In this document: positions 1 through 8,503 of the stretch, piece by piece | How positions within the stretch are numbered: position 1 is the stretch's first letter | Layout: the number at the start of each line of letters is the position of its first letter | NCBI RefSeq assembly: GCF_030486405.1 | Contig: NZ_CP129613.1 | Location: 2,666,001 to 2,730,000, forward strand | Length of the DNA stretch: 64,000 bases | Direction: 5' to 3' | DNA from: Mycolicibacterium sp. HK-90 | GTDB taxonomy: Bacteria > Actinomycetota > Actinomycetes > Mycobacteriales > Mycobacteriaceae | Made by a program: the position numbers and the translations under genes | Notes under the pieces: generated by a model | What the model was told of the DNA's origin: nothing | The model's database searches: none | What the model saw: only the letters and a program-made list of their open reading frames with translations

Positions 1-585
1 CTGCTCGTTGATCGCAGCGGTAGCGACCTCCGTCGTTTCACCCTGATTCGCGTCCTTGTCGCGAGTCGATGAGAACGAGCTTGACGGGTTGTCCTTTGTG
101 GAGCCGCGTCTGGGGATCGAGTCGACGTTATCCGTTGAGTCCTGCGTGGCATCGGCACGAGTGGACGGTGTCGGCGCGTAGCGGTGCCGTTGTTTGCCGG
201 GTGTCGAATCTTTCGGTGTCCGACGAGAATTGGTGTTCGTATCGCGAGCTGGTGACGACGAGCTTGACGGGTTGCCCTTTGGGGAGCCGATTCCGGAGAT
301 CGAGTCGGCGTCATCCGTTGAGTCCTGCTTGGCATCGGCACGCTTGGATGTTGTCGGCGCGTGACGATATCGGTGTTTGCCGGCCGTCGAATCACCCTGC
401 GGGCGTGGAGAAGCAGGCCCCGCTGAACCGTTGCGCCCACTTCCGGACGATGACGATCGCGCGTTGTCCGACGCGTTGGTCCCGGTGTCCGCACAAGCGG
501 TTCCCTGTCCGCCAAAGAGCGCAGCGCCCACACCCAGCGCCACGGCCAGCCCGCCAACCCGCCCGATATGCTTCGACGCGCCCAT
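1..585 (-). CDS. Secreted repeat-rich protein, N-terminal part (runs off left edge)
   Basis: An open frame without stop runs from an ATG at 585 to the window edge (195 codons). An AAGGAG ribosome site lies just upstream. Residues 1-33 form a signal peptide with a hydrophobic core (GRVGGLAVALGVGAALFGG) and an Ala-x-Ala-type cleavage site near TACAD. This signal resembles those of very large mycobacterial surface or secreted proteins. The rest is low-complexity, rich in Ser, Thr, Asp, Arg and Pro, and contains two 61-residue imperfect tandem repeats. No folded or catalytic domain appears in the visible part, so its role is unknown. It is probably a disordered linker before C-terminal domains outside the window. 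The exported prediction is solid; the function is not assignable. Confidence 0.75.
   Translation of the reverse strand, partial: MGASKHIGRVGGLAVALGVGAALFGGQGTACADTGTNASDNARSSSSGSGRNGSAGPASPRPQGDSTAGKHRYRHAPTTSKRADAKQDSTDDADSISGIGSPKGNPSSSSSPARDTNTNSRRTPKDSTPGKQRHRYAPTPSTRADATQDSTDNVDSIPRRGSTKDNPSSSFSSTRDKDANQGETTEVATAAINEQ
28..393 (-). repeat. Two tandem 183-bp repeats inside the secreted protein gene
   Basis: Two units, 393-211 and 210-28 on the minus strand, are offset by exactly 183 bases (61 codons). Both encode a block beginning DSTxGKxRxR, followed by a conserved RADAxQDSTD core and NPSSS. Because the period is a multiple of three and differences are mostly substitutions, this is an in-frame internal duplication of coding sequence. 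Confidence 0.85.
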
Positions 586-927
586 GTGATCTACTCCTTA
601 GTGGATTTCCAAAGTGACGTAGAGCACTGTTTCAGCGCGGCCTTTATGTGCCAATGAAATTGCCCACTGAACGGGAGGGATCCGTCTCAGGTGTGGTGCG
701 GTGGCAGTCGCGCAAGTGCCGAACCCGCCGGTGCGTCCATTGCTTTGGTAATCAATGGGCAAATCCAGGTGGCGCCCCACAGGCACGAGAGTTCCCGGAA
801 CAGTTCGGCAATCAAGAGGTGCCGACCGCGGTACGAGGTCTCGGTCGGCGAGAGCGACATCGCCGGCGAGCGGTCTGGCGTTTCTGTCAAACAGGACTAC
901 CCGCAGCCTGTTGGGAACAGAAAGTGG
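586..927. other. Intergenic stretch, 342 bp
   Basis: This lies upstream of the secreted repeat protein and downstream of the SnoaL-like gene, both on the minus strand. Short frames here have no ribosome site or recognisable product. It should contain the promoter of the secreted protein, but I see no convincing -10/-35 pair, hairpin or RNA gene. Confidence 0.5.
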
Positions 928-1371
928 TTAGTTGCCAAAGATTTCCAGCGTCCCGACGTAAGCCCGGTTGGCCTTGATTCTTTCGGTGATACGCCATCGA
1001 CCATCGCTGTCCCGCCGCCAGGTGTCGTGGTAGTCGCCCAGCGTGTAGAAGCGGGTCGACGGGTCGCCGGCCGAATCCAGGTGAACGTCGCGGATGTAGG
1101 CCTTGCTCGTGGCGGTATCGTCGACGACATCGATGATGATGTTTCCCAACAGATGTTGGGTGGGGCCACAACTGTCGAGGAATCCGCGAATCATGTCGAC
1201 GATCGCGGCAACGCCCACGAGGCGTCCGGTGCCGAAATCTCCTTCGGCGTCATCGGCCAGGATCGCGGCCATCGTCGCCCAGTCCCGATCGTCCATGGCG
1301 CGGGCAAAAAGATTCAGCGCCCGTTCGATGTCGCGCTCGTCGCACAGCACCCTCAGGGCGACTGAATCCAT
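928..1371 (-). CDS. SnoaL/NTF2-like protein (nuclear transport factor 2 fold)
   Basis: 147 residues, the usual size of the SnoaL_4-type NTF2-like family. An N-terminal helix (ERALNLFARAMDDRDWATMAAIL) is followed by DDAEGDFGTGRLVG and alternating strands ending with WRITERIKANRAYVGTLEIFG. Members act as small isomerases, hydratases or ring-hydroxylating-dioxygenase-like subunits; which one applies here cannot be read. It is the last gene of a three-gene minus-strand operon after an SDR (20 bp away) and a putative oxygenase, suggesting a joint catabolic route. Confidence 0.75.
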   Translation of the reverse strand: MDSVALRVLCDERDIERALNLFARAMDDRDWATMAAILADDAEGDFGTGRLVGVAAIVDMIRGFLDSCGPTQHLLGNIIIDVVDDTATSKAYIRDVHLDSAGDPSTRFYTLGDYHDTWRRDSDGRWRITERIKANRAYVGTLEIFGN

Positions 1372-1391
1372 GCCTTCGTTCCTCTCACCGG

Positions 1392-2174
1392 TCAGGCGTG
1401 CGCACCGCCGTCGACGCGAATCTCGGTGCCGGTGATGAATGCACCGTCATCGGAGGCGACCATCGCAATGACTGATGCTACAGCGCTTGGGTCGCCGAGG
1501 ATTTCGCTTTCGGTGCCGTGCAGCAACGGGGTCTGCTTTGCCCACAGTCCGAGGTCATATCCATCTGGCATCTTGTCCAGCGTGCTGTTGGCCAGGGCCG
1601 TGGAAACCCCACCCGGCTGGATGTTGACGGCGCGCAGGCCTTGCTTCGAGTACTCCAGGGCCAGTGAGCGGGTGAAGCTGAGGATGCCGCCCTTACTGGC
1701 TGCATACGCCGCCATGTAAGGGTGCGCGAACGTCGCAGCGGTGGACGTGAAGTTCACGACGACGCCTCGTCCCGATTCGAGCAGAGCAGGGAGAGCCTGG
1801 CGGGTCATGAGGAAGGTACCGGTGAGGTTGACCGCCAAGGTGCGGTTCCACTCCTCCAGAGTGGTTTCGTGCGTGTGCGAACAGGTCTGCATTGCAGCCA
1901 CATTGACCAGAACCTCCAGGCCACCCAACTCGGCAACGGCAGCGGACACCGCGGCGATCACGTCCGCCTCGCGGGATATGTCCAGCACGGCCGTGGTGAG
2001 CCGTTTTGCGGTGCCGGCACCGTCGGCGGCCGCGGCAGTCGCGGCCAACCCGTCGGGGTTGATGTCGTAGGCCACCACCGTGGCGCCTTCGTCGAGCAGG
2101 CGGGCCACGGTGGCCGCGCCGATCCCGGAGCCGGCGCCGGTGACGATGACACGACGGTCTGAGAAACGCTCCAT
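1392..2174 (-). CDS. Short-chain dehydrogenase/reductase (classical SDR)
   Basis: 260 residues, typical of classical SDRs. The cofactor motif TGAGSGIG is at about residues 12-19, an acidic residue after the second strand (VVAYD) favours NAD(H), and the catalytic Ser near 144 precedes YxxxK (Tyr157, Lys161). The C-terminus ITGTEIRVDGG is the standard SDR ending. It would oxidise a secondary alcohol or reduce a ketone. It starts 18 bp after the putative oxygenase gene and is followed by the SnoaL-like gene. Confidence 0.85.
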   Translation of the reverse strand: MERFSDRRVIVTGAGSGIGAATVARLLDEGATVVAYDINPDGLAATAAAADGAGTAKRLTTAVLDISREADVIAAVSAAVAELGGLEVLVNVAAMQTCSHTHETTLEEWNRTLAVNLTGTFLMTRQALPALLESGRGVVVNFTSTAATFAHPYMAAYAASKGGILSFTRSLALEYSKQGLRAVNIQPGGVSTALANSTLDKMPDGYDLGLWAKQTPLLHGTESEILGDPSAVASVIAMVASDDGAFITGTEIRVDGGAHA

Positions 2175-2192
2175 CAGTTGTTTCCTGCCAAG

Positions 2193-3269
2193 TCAGGCGA
2201 ATTGAAACGCAGAGATCGGAGCCTCGTCGGGATAGCTGCTGGGCCCGCCCAGGTCGTATGCCGCGTTGAGCGCGCCGATGAATGCCGGGTCGTGCAGGGG
2301 TTCGCCGGGCACGTCGAGCTTGATGCCCTTGCCCTTGAGATCGTCGACCATCATGCCGATGGCTCGTTCGATCGTGATGTCGTCCGAACCATCCATGTTC
2401 TTCTTCAGTTCGTCGTAATCGGAGAACACCTCGGCTGACCAGTGCACCAGGAACCGAAGTTCGTCGGTGTGGTGGCGGGCGATGACGTCCTCGCCGTTCT
2501 TCAGCAGCCACTGGTCGCGGTCCGCGGGATCCCCGGTGAACACGGTGTCGAAAGCCAGCCCGGCCGGAACTTGTTGTTCCAACGGGCCGTTGGCTTCTCC
2601 ACGGTGCATCATCATCTCGTTCTGGACGACGACGCCGCGGTTGTTGATCGGAGGGAGTACCCGGGCCGGCGGCCTGAGTGGACCCTCGGGCCAGTAGGTG
2701 AAGCCCGACCCTTCGTCGAGGGAGAACCAGGTGATCACCTGGGCCATCTTGATCAGATAGTCGGTGAACAGGCCGGACTTGCCCATCACGCTGCACAACC
2801 AGGTGGGGGCGTTCTCGTGGCGCACTCCGCGGAAGCTGGGGGAGTCCAAGTGGCCGGGATCGCGGTTGGCACACGGGCCGTTGATGTTGAACAGCATCAT
2901 TTCGGGCTTGGCGTACTCGGCGTTCCAGTAGCTCTTGGCGTGCTCGATGAAGCCGGCGTTGTAGAAGCAGTCATGCAGCTCGGGGTAGAGGACGGTGCCG
3001 TAGTTGGCCAGGTAACCGCGGAAGGTCGGGGTGAGGAACAGGTCCAGTGACGGCGTGAACCCTTCGGGGAAGGCACCGCTCATGGTGGCCATCAGCTCGT
3101 CGGCCGAGGCGAAGTGCTGGGCGATGATGAGTTTCCATGGCCCCTGGGTGTGTACGACGTCGAGCAGTCTGCGCTTCTGATCTCCGGTGTATACGTCCGT
3201 GATCTCGCGTGGTGGCGCAGCGGGGCGCAGAATGTCCGACAGCTCGAGGCGCCGTTCATCGGTCAGCAT
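2193..3269 (-). CDS. Uncharacterised protein, possibly a non-heme Fe(II) oxygenase
   Basis: 358 residues with a strong GAGGAG ribosome site before ATG 3269. I do not recognise the family with certainty. The protein is rich in Trp, Tyr and His. His140-x-Asp142 (in DPGHLDSPSF) and a distal His222 (MMMHRGE) sit at spacings compatible with the HxD...H iron triad of 2-oxoglutarate or phytanoyl-CoA-type oxygenases; that assignment is inference from motif alone. It is first in the operon with the SDR and SnoaL-like genes, so a hydroxylation followed by alcohol oxidation is plausible. There is no signal peptide or membrane segment. Confidence 0.6.
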   Translation of the reverse strand: MLTDERRLELSDILRPAAPPREITDVYTGDQKRRLLDVVHTQGPWKLIIAQHFASADELMATMSGAFPEGFTPSLDLFLTPTFRGYLANYGTVLYPELHDCFYNAGFIEHAKSYWNAEYAKPEMMLFNINGPCANRDPGHLDSPSFRGVRHENAPTWLCSVMGKSGLFTDYLIKMAQVITWFSLDEGSGFTYWPEGPLRPPARVLPPINNRGVVVQNEMMMHRGEANGPLEQQVPAGLAFDTVFTGDPADRDQWLLKNGEDVIARHHTDELRFLVHWSAEVFSDYDELKKNMDGSDDITIERAIGMMVDDLKGKGIKLDVPGEPLHDPAFIGALNAAYDLGGPSSYPDEAPISAFQFA

Positions 3270-3401
3270 CTTATTCTCCTCAAAGGCATTTCATGATCTC
3301 GCTCGCTCGAGTCTGGTGGCACCGCGAGACATCGAGCTTGGCGGTGACCGCTGATCGGGAGACCAATTCAAGGCGCCACCAGCCAACGCCGGCGTCTACA
3401 G

Positions 3402-4037
3402 CTACTCGGAGTCGGTTGCTGGGCTGCGGGGAACCGTCGTTGCGCGGCACACCAATGTCACAAGAGAGTCGATCTCATCCCGGGTCAGCCCTCGCCCGTC
3501 GAACAGAGAGATGGACACGGCCGGCGTCAATATCATCTGGAGCACCATGGCCGGATCCACATCAGGACTCACCTCGCCACGGCCGATCGCTCGCCCGATC
3601 ATCGCGAGCCAATGCGGGAGATCGGTTCGGTTCCAACCCAACATCGTGTCGTTGAGTGACGGGTATCGACCCGAGATCACCGCTGCCATGATCCCGCGCT
3701 CGACGGGATCTGCTGCGAGCGAGGCGAGTTGGGTGACCAGCGCGCGAACGTCGCTCTCCCAGGAGCCGGTGTCCGGGGCATCCGTGCGGTGACGGGCGTG
3801 GAATGCGAGGGCATCGCTCAGCAGCTCGGTCGAGGTGGGCCACCACCGATAGACGGTTCCGCGGTTCACGCCGGAACGTTCGGCGACCTCGGCGATCGGA
3901 AGCTCGACCGTCCCCTCGGTCAACAGCTCCAGGCATGCGTGCATCACCGAATCACGGATCCGCTCGCTACGGCCACCGGGTCGGACGCGTGACCTGGATG
4001 CCGAACCCGGCGAGCTGCGATGCGCTGAAGTGTTCAC
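3402..4037 (-). CDS. TetR/AcrR family transcriptional regulator
   Basis: 211 residues from a GTG at 4037 preceded by GAGG. An ATG at 4100 would add 21 residues. The N-terminal helix-turn-helix is clear: IAEVAERSGVNRGTVYRWW followed by a TELLSDAL helix. The C-terminal domain resembles the TetR_C ligand-binding domain of mycobacterial regulators. It is divergent from the luciferase-like oxidoreductase at 4164, whose upstream region holds the short palindrome TTGATCAA (4147-4154), so regulation of that gene and itself is likely. The ligand is unknown. Confidence 0.85.
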   Translation of the reverse strand: MNTSAHRSSPGSASRSRVRPGGRSERIRDSVMHACLELLTEGTVELPIAEVAERSGVNRGTVYRWWPTSTELLSDALAFHARHRTDAPDTGSWESDVRALVTQLASLAADPVERGIMAAVISGRYPSLNDTMLGWNRTDLPHWLAMIGRAIGRGEVSPDVDPAMVLQMILTPAVSISLFDGRGLTRDEIDSLVTLVCRATTVPRSPATDSE

Positions 4038-4163
4038 GTTCCTCGATCTCGATGATGCTGGACAGCACCGAGTGTCATACCGCCGGCCAAGGCGGCGCAT
4101 TAGGGTGCCCGCTGAGCGGGATGAACGTCGGCAGTAACGCGACAGGTTGATCAAATAACCGAC

Positions 4164-5066
4164 ATGCACATCACCATGGGTCTGCCGACCCTCTTTCCCC
4201 ACGGACGCGAGACGGAGCTCACCTGGTACCGCAAGATCGACGACGGACCGTGGGACGGCCTCGCCACCTACGAACGGCTGCTCTATCCAGACAGCTGGTC
4301 GGTCGTCCCGCAGCTCGCTGCCGCGGCAGCGGTGACCGACCGCGTGCGGCTGTGGACCGACGTCGTAGCGCTCCCGATGCGGGACCCGGTGCTGTTCGCT
4401 AAGGATCTGGCGACCATCGACGTCCTGTCGGGCGGGCGCCTGACACTCGGTGTCGGCATCGGCGCGTGGGACGAGGACTACCTCGCGGTCGGCGCCGCGC
4501 TCGACCGGAAGCGACAACGCATGGACGAGGCTGTACTGGCGATGCGCAAAGTGTGGGCCCAAGAGCCTCCGATCGAGGGACACCATCCTGTGGGGCCCGC
4601 GCCGGTCCAGGCCGGGGGCGTCCCGCTCGTTGCCGGAGTGGTCGGTCCCAAGGCGCTCGCCCGCGCCGCGCAGTGGGCTGACGGCGTGAGCGACCCGGCG
4701 CACTCACTTCATTTCGACGCCGAGGCGTTGGCCGCGCAGCGCGAGCGCGTCGCGCAGGCGTGGCAGGCGGCCGGCCGGACCGAGAAGCCGCACTTCTCGG
4801 CACCGGTGTGGTTCGCGCTCGGTCCGGACCCGGAGACCCAGCTCGGGGAACACGTAAAGGATTTCTGGAACCAAGATGTCGACCTCGCCGGAGCTGAGTC
4901 CTCCTTCCTCACGGCCCCGACCGCCGGGACGTTGAATTGCGGAGCATCCGGGCTCCTGGCAGCCGTCAATGGAGCGCGGGAGGCGGGTCTCGATGAGCTC
5001 AGGCTCGTCCCGACGACCGCCGACCCCGACGAGATCGATCGAGCGCGTGAGGTGTTGGGTATCTGA
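4164..5066 (+). CDS. LLM-class F420-dependent oxidoreductase
   Basis: 300 residues. The luciferase-like TIM-barrel pattern is visible: an early VPQLAAAAAVTDRVRLWTDV strand, then DLATIDVLSGGRLTLGVGIGAW, the family hallmark, then a ..DEAVLAMRKVW helix. Such mycobacterial proteins usually use coenzyme F420 for hydride transfer to ketones, alcohols or enoyl compounds; the cofactor is inferred from family and organism. It stands alone, divergent from the TetR gene and convergent with the esterase at 5084. No ribosome site precedes ATG 4164, so leaderless translation is possible. Confidence 0.85.
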   Translation: MHITMGLPTLFPHGRETELTWYRKIDDGPWDGLATYERLLYPDSWSVVPQLAAAAAVTDRVRLWTDVVALPMRDPVLFAKDLATIDVLSGGRLTLGVGIGAWDEDYLAVGAALDRKRQRMDEAVLAMRKVWAQEPPIEGHHPVGPAPVQAGGVPLVAGVVGPKALARAAQWADGVSDPAHSLHFDAEALAAQRERVAQAWQAAGRTEKPHFSAPVWFALGPDPETQLGEHVKDFWNQDVDLAGAESSFLTAPTAGTLNCGASGLLAAVNGAREAGLDELRLVPTTADPDEIDRAREVLGI

Positions 5067-5083
5067 TCGGGCACATTCCCGGT

Positions 5084-6022
5084 TCAGAACGACATGGGAT
5101 GCGCGAACTTCGCCCGGAGTAGCGCGCCGGTCTCGGCCAGCGCCAAACGGCCCCGCGCAGTGGCGTCCGAGCGCATCAGAAAGCCGTGGTACATGCCGGG
5201 ATAACGGGTGAGCGTCGTCTGCACGCCCGCATCGCGGAGGCGACGGGCGTAGCGTTCACCCCAATCACGGATCGGGTCGCACTCTCCGGTGACGACGATG
5301 GCCGCCGGCAGGCCACGCAGGTCGGTGGCGTAGGCCGGGACCTGATATGGGTCTCGTGGCGCCCTGCCGCGATCGACCAGTTCGTGCATGTAGACAATGT
5401 CTTCGTGTCGCAGTAGTGGGGCGTCGGGCATGGAGATGATGGACGGCGCACCCATGTCGCGATCCAGGCCGGGATACAGCAACACCTGAGCACAGATTCG
5501 CGGGCCGGCGTGGTCGCGGGCCGCCAATGTCACTGCGGCGGCTAGTGATCCGCCGGCACTGTCGCCGACGACCGCGAGCCGGCTGGCATCGAGGTTCAGG
5601 TCGTCGGCCTGGGCAGAAACCCATTCGGTGGCCGCGTAGGCGTCGTCGAACTGAGCAGGTGGCGGCGATTCGGGTGCGAGTCGGTACTCGACGGCCGCCA
5701 CCGCGGCACCGCTGGCCTGCGCGAGTTCGCGGGCCAGCGGCTCGAACGAACGGTTGGAACCCATCACCAGCCCGCCGCCGTGCAGGTACACCAGCACGGG
5801 TAGCCTTGCCTCGGCGGTGGGCCGATACAGCCGGACCGGAATCGGCCCGGCCGGACCTGGCGCCGCCAGGTCCTCGATGCCGGCCATGGCCGGCATAGCC
5901 GGCAGAGGTGCGGATTCGAGACCGTCGCGCACGGCGGACAGACCCCGGACGCGCATCGGCGCGATGTCACCGAACGAGGCAACTCGTGCGGCGGCATCGG
6001 GATCGAGTGGTGGATTGGCCAT
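5084..6022 (-). CDS. Alpha/beta hydrolase, hormone-sensitive-lipase family esterase
   Basis: 312 residues. The oxyanion motif HGGG is at 81-84 and the nucleophile motif GDSAGG at 153-158 (Ser155). Asp249 (GECDP) and His279 (MYHGF) complete the triad at normal spacing. It should hydrolyse carboxyl esters or lactones of small or medium acyl chains in the cytoplasm. Its ATG follows the SDR stop by one base, so it is the third gene of the SnoaL-SDR-esterase operon. An esterase after an oxidoreductase would suit opening a lactone made by a Baeyer-Villiger enzyme. Confidence 0.9.
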   Translation of the reverse strand: MANPPLDPDAAARVASFGDIAPMRVRGLSAVRDGLESAPLPAMPAMAGIEDLAAPGPAGPIPVRLYRPTAEARLPVLVYLHGGGLVMGSNRSFEPLARELAQASGAAVAAVEYRLAPESPPPAQFDDAYAATEWVSAQADDLNLDASRLAVVGDSAGGSLAAAVTLAARDHAGPRICAQVLLYPGLDRDMGAPSIISMPDAPLLRHEDIVYMHELVDRGRAPRDPYQVPAYATDLRGLPAAIVVTGECDPIRDWGERYARRLRDAGVQTTLTRYPGMYHGFLMRSDATARGRLALAETGALLRAKFAHPMSF

Positions 6023-6023
6023 T

Positions 6024-6887
6024 TCAGCCCTGTGCCGGGTCGAATCGGCGCTCGGTCCGTAAGTGGGGAGCCTCTTGGCTGCTCAACACGCGGGCCCGTT
6101 CGGTCATCGCCGATCCGACATAGTCGGGTTGGGTGAGGAGATAGAACCGGCCCTCGGCCGCTTGGTCGAATACCACTTCGGCCGCGGCCAGCGGGTCCAT
6201 CGCCTCGGCCTTGATGTCGAGCATGGCGGCGCGTTGTCCTTCGGCCGCACGGGCATCGCCGGACTCGACCCCTCCTGCCGATTCGAAAATGTTGGACACC
6301 ACGGCACCCGGTAGCACCGCCTGAACGTGCACGTGGTCGTCATGGCCGGCGGACTGTACTTCCAGATGCAGGCATTCGGTCAGGGCGAGAACGGCATGCT
6401 TACTCATGATGTAGGGCGCCTGCAGCGGGACGACGGCCACACCGCCGATCGAGGACAGATTCCATACCCACGCCGGTGTGTCGCCGGCCAACATCTTCGG
6501 CAGGAATGCCTTGACGCCGTGGAACACTCCGCTGATGTTGATGTCGACGACGCGTTGCCAGTTGGAAACCGGGGTGTCCCACAGGTACCCGAATTGCTCG
6601 ACGCCCGCATTGTTCACCAACAGGCGTACCGGACCGAGGTCGCGAAAGACGTCGTCGGCCAGCGCCTGCACGGCGTCAGCGTCCCGCACATCGCAGACCA
6701 CGTCCACCGCGGATCCGCCTGCGGCGTTGAGTTCTTCACGGAGGTCTGCGACAGCCTCGGCGTTGACGTCGACCAGCACGACCGTCATGCCCAAGCGGTT
6801 GGCATGCCTTGCGAGGCCGGCGCCGATCCCGGCGCCGGCACCCGTGATGACGGCGACCCCGCCGCCAAAGACTTCTCGGGCGTTCAC
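6024..6887 (-). CDS. Short-chain dehydrogenase/reductase
   Basis: 287 residues from GTG 6887, chosen because it gives a GTGA overlap with the upstream SnoaL-like gene. TGAGAGIG forms the nucleotide loop, VLVDVNAEA suggests NAD preference, NNAGVE follows, then SSIGG and the active-site YIMSK. The C-terminal part beyond the core, ending LRTERRFDPAQG, is longer than in minimal SDRs and lacks the usual GxxxxVDGG end, as in SDRs with an extended substrate cap. Substrate unknown; the esterase follows directly. Confidence 0.85.
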   Translation of the reverse strand: MNAREVFGGGVAVITGAGAGIGAGLARHANRLGMTVVLVDVNAEAVADLREELNAAGGSAVDVVCDVRDADAVQALADDVFRDLGPVRLLVNNAGVEQFGYLWDTPVSNWQRVVDINISGVFHGVKAFLPKMLAGDTPAWVWNLSSIGGVAVVPLQAPYIMSKHAVLALTECLHLEVQSAGHDDHVHVQAVLPGAVVSNIFESAGGVESGDARAAEGQRAAMLDIKAEAMDPLAAAEVVFDQAAEGRFYLLTQPDYVGSAMTERARVLSSQEAPHLRTERRFDPAQG

Positions 6888-7372
6888 GCGGATTGGACGC
6901 CGGCAGCGGCCTTGGCGGTGTGCTGCGCGAGCGGGATCGAATCCTCGGCGTCGAGCACGACATTCAGCGAGGTGAACACCAGACCCGCTTCTGATCGTCG
7001 GATTCCGGCGTCGACGACACCGCTGGACACCGCGAACGGAACGTTGTTGGTGATCTGGTTGACGAACAGATAGAAGCGGACGTTGGTCACCTCGCCGTCG
7101 ATCCCGGTCCGGAACACGTTGGTCGCGTGGTGACGGCACGGGTACGGATTCTCGTTGCGGTGCTCGATGAGCCAGGCCCAGGTCTCGGCCTTACCGTGCA
7201 GCTCGGCGGCCAGCAGATGCTCGAACGGGCAGGCCCCGGAGTCCGAGCGGCTCAGGTACTCCATCTCCTCGGCGAGGCGGGCGCCAACCTCGTCGAAGTG
7301 GCCCTGGTCGTAGTGGTACCAGAAACCGGAGATGAACTCCTGGACGTCAGGCAGGGTGATCTCGTTGCTCAT
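6884..7372 (-). CDS. SnoaL-like NTF2-fold protein
   Basis: 162 residues from ATG 7372. A GTG at 7411 would add 13 residues that look non-conserved. The NTF2-like pattern is evident: an N-terminal helix (LPDVQEFISGFWYHYDQGHFDEV), a conserved hydrophobic cup, PCRHHATNVFRTGI and a C-terminal strand region VFTSLNVVLD. It resembles polyketide-cyclase or bile-acid dehydratase-type SnoaL proteins, so isomerase or dehydratase activity is possible but unproven. It is first in an operon with an SDR and an esterase. Confidence 0.75.
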   Translation of the reverse strand: MSNEITLPDVQEFISGFWYHYDQGHFDEVGARLAEEMEYLSRSDSGACPFEHLLAAELHGKAETWAWLIEHRNENPYPCRHHATNVFRTGIDGEVTNVRFYLFVNQITNNVPFAVSSGVVDAGIRRSEAGLVFTSLNVVLDAEDSIPLAQHTAKAAAGVQSA

Positions 7373-7414
7373 GCCGGCAGTCAACCCGGGATGTGGCGCC
7401 GCTAACACCACCCA

Positions 7415-7424
7415 TGACCGGTCA
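7415..7424. promoter_or_regulatory. Palindrome TGACCGGTCA upstream of the SnoaL-SDR-esterase operon
   Basis: A perfect 10-base palindrome lies 43 bases upstream of the SnoaL-like ATG at 7372, in the short gap after the acyl-CoA dehydrogenase operon. It could be an operator half-site pair for a dimeric regulator. It is short and has no second copy that I found, so this is tentative. Confidence 0.3.
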
Positions 7425-7441
7425 GCGGAACACAGAAACTG

Positions 7442-8503
7442 CTAATCGCCGGCGATCAAAGCCCACAGGTGCCGCCCGCCCGCCGCAACGGCCGCCGCCG
7501 CAACCTGGTCGTCCCAGAACCGCACGGAGCCAAATTCCGAGCGCCAGGCCAGAGCTGCGCGGGTGAACTCGTGCAGTCGATGCTCGTGCGTCGTGCCGAT
7601 CGCACCGTGTACCTGGTGCGTGTTGCGGGTCACGACCGAGGCGGCATGTCCCGCACACGATCGCGCGGTCGCGATCTGGAAGTCCAGTTGAGCTGACTGC
7701 CAGTCCGTTCCGATCGCAGTATGCAGCGCAGCCTCGGTGGCGGCCCGTGCCAGCGCCGACTCCGCTGCCGCATCCGAGATCAGGTTCTGAACCGCCTGGA
7801 ACTTCGCCAGCGGGCGCCCGAACTGCACCCGGGACGCCACGTGTTCGATGGACAGTGCCACAGCACGATCGAGCGCCGCGCACACCTGGATCGCCCGTAC
7901 CATCGCCGATTTGCGGCCGAGCTGGTCCACCAGTCCGGTGGACACTGGGTGTCCGGTCATTGACGTGGTGTCGACGGTGATCGTGTCGCGCGGTTCGCCG
8001 ATCAGGTTGGTACCCGGGGTGATCGACAGGTCTGCCGTGCCGAGTTCGGTGAGCCGGTACTCGTCGCCGGCCGGCCAGAGCACGACGATCCGTTCTGCCT
8101 CAGCGGCCCAGGCCACAGGTGTGGGGGATTGACCGCTGAGCGGAGCCACATACACCGTTCGCACGGCGTTGTCGACGGGTCGGCCGAGGGTCTCCAACAG
8201 CCAACAGGCCAGTAAGTCGTGTTCGGCCAGTGGGATGCGGACACCGTGACGGACTGCGGCACTGAGCAACTCAGCAGCCTCGAGCCAACCCGCGCCGCTG
8301 CCACCGGATTCCTCGGCGCCGGTGAGGCGGACCAGGTCGAGGGACTCGAGCCGCTGCCACAGTGCGCGGTCGTATTCGACGCGTTCGCCCGGGCGCCCGG
8401 TGGGGGCGGTCTGGCGGTGATCAGAGAAGACGCCGTCCATCATGGCCACCAGGTCGGCGTCCACCGCGGACAGCGCGCTCGGGGCGAGTTCGGTGGTGTT
8501 CAT
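7442..8503 (-). CDS. Acyl-CoA dehydrogenase family protein (likely partner subunit)
   Basis: 353 residues from ATG 8503 (ATGA overlap with the upstream dehydrogenase). The C-terminal half is recognisable: FGRPLAKFQAVQNLISDAA and the later QVHGAIGTTHEHRLHEFTR block. The N-terminal half is divergent and the usual GxxxTEPxxGSD region is missing. In mycobacterial steroid side-chain degradation such a degenerate subunit pairs with a canonical one to form an alpha2beta2 dehydrogenase encoded by adjacent genes. The adjacency here supports the same arrangement. Expected reaction: FAD-dependent alpha,beta-desaturation of a bulky acyl-CoA. Confidence 0.85.
   Translation of the reverse strand: MNTTELAPSALSAVDADLVAMMDGVFSDHRQTAPTGRPGERVEYDRALWQRLESLDLVRLTGAEESGGSGAGWLEAAELLSAAVRHGVRIPLAEHDLLACWLLETLGRPVDNAVRTVYVAPLSGQSPTPVAWAAEAERIVVLWPAGDEYRLTELGTADLSITPGTNLIGEPRDTITVDTTSMTGHPVSTGLVDQLGRKSAMVRAIQVCAALDRAVALSIEHVASRVQFGRPLAKFQAVQNLISDAAAESALARAATEAALHTAIGTDWQSAQLDFQIATARSCAGHAASVVTRNTHQVHGAIGTTHEHRLHEFTRAALAWRSEFGSVRFWDDQVAAAAVAAGGRHLWALIAGD

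Noticed and set aside
28..393. Repeats at the left edge as a CRISPR-like array
   Set aside because: Only two units of 183 bp, no short direct repeats with unique spacers, and both lie in one coding frame.
4147..4154. TTGATCAA as a TetR operator
   Set aside because: Eight bases are too short to list alone; mentioned in the TetR entry only.
4038..4703. N-terminal extension of the TetR gene up to 4703
   Set aside because: It would run through the divergent oxidoreductase gene, and the added residues show no family pattern. GTG 4037 or ATG 4100 is more credible.
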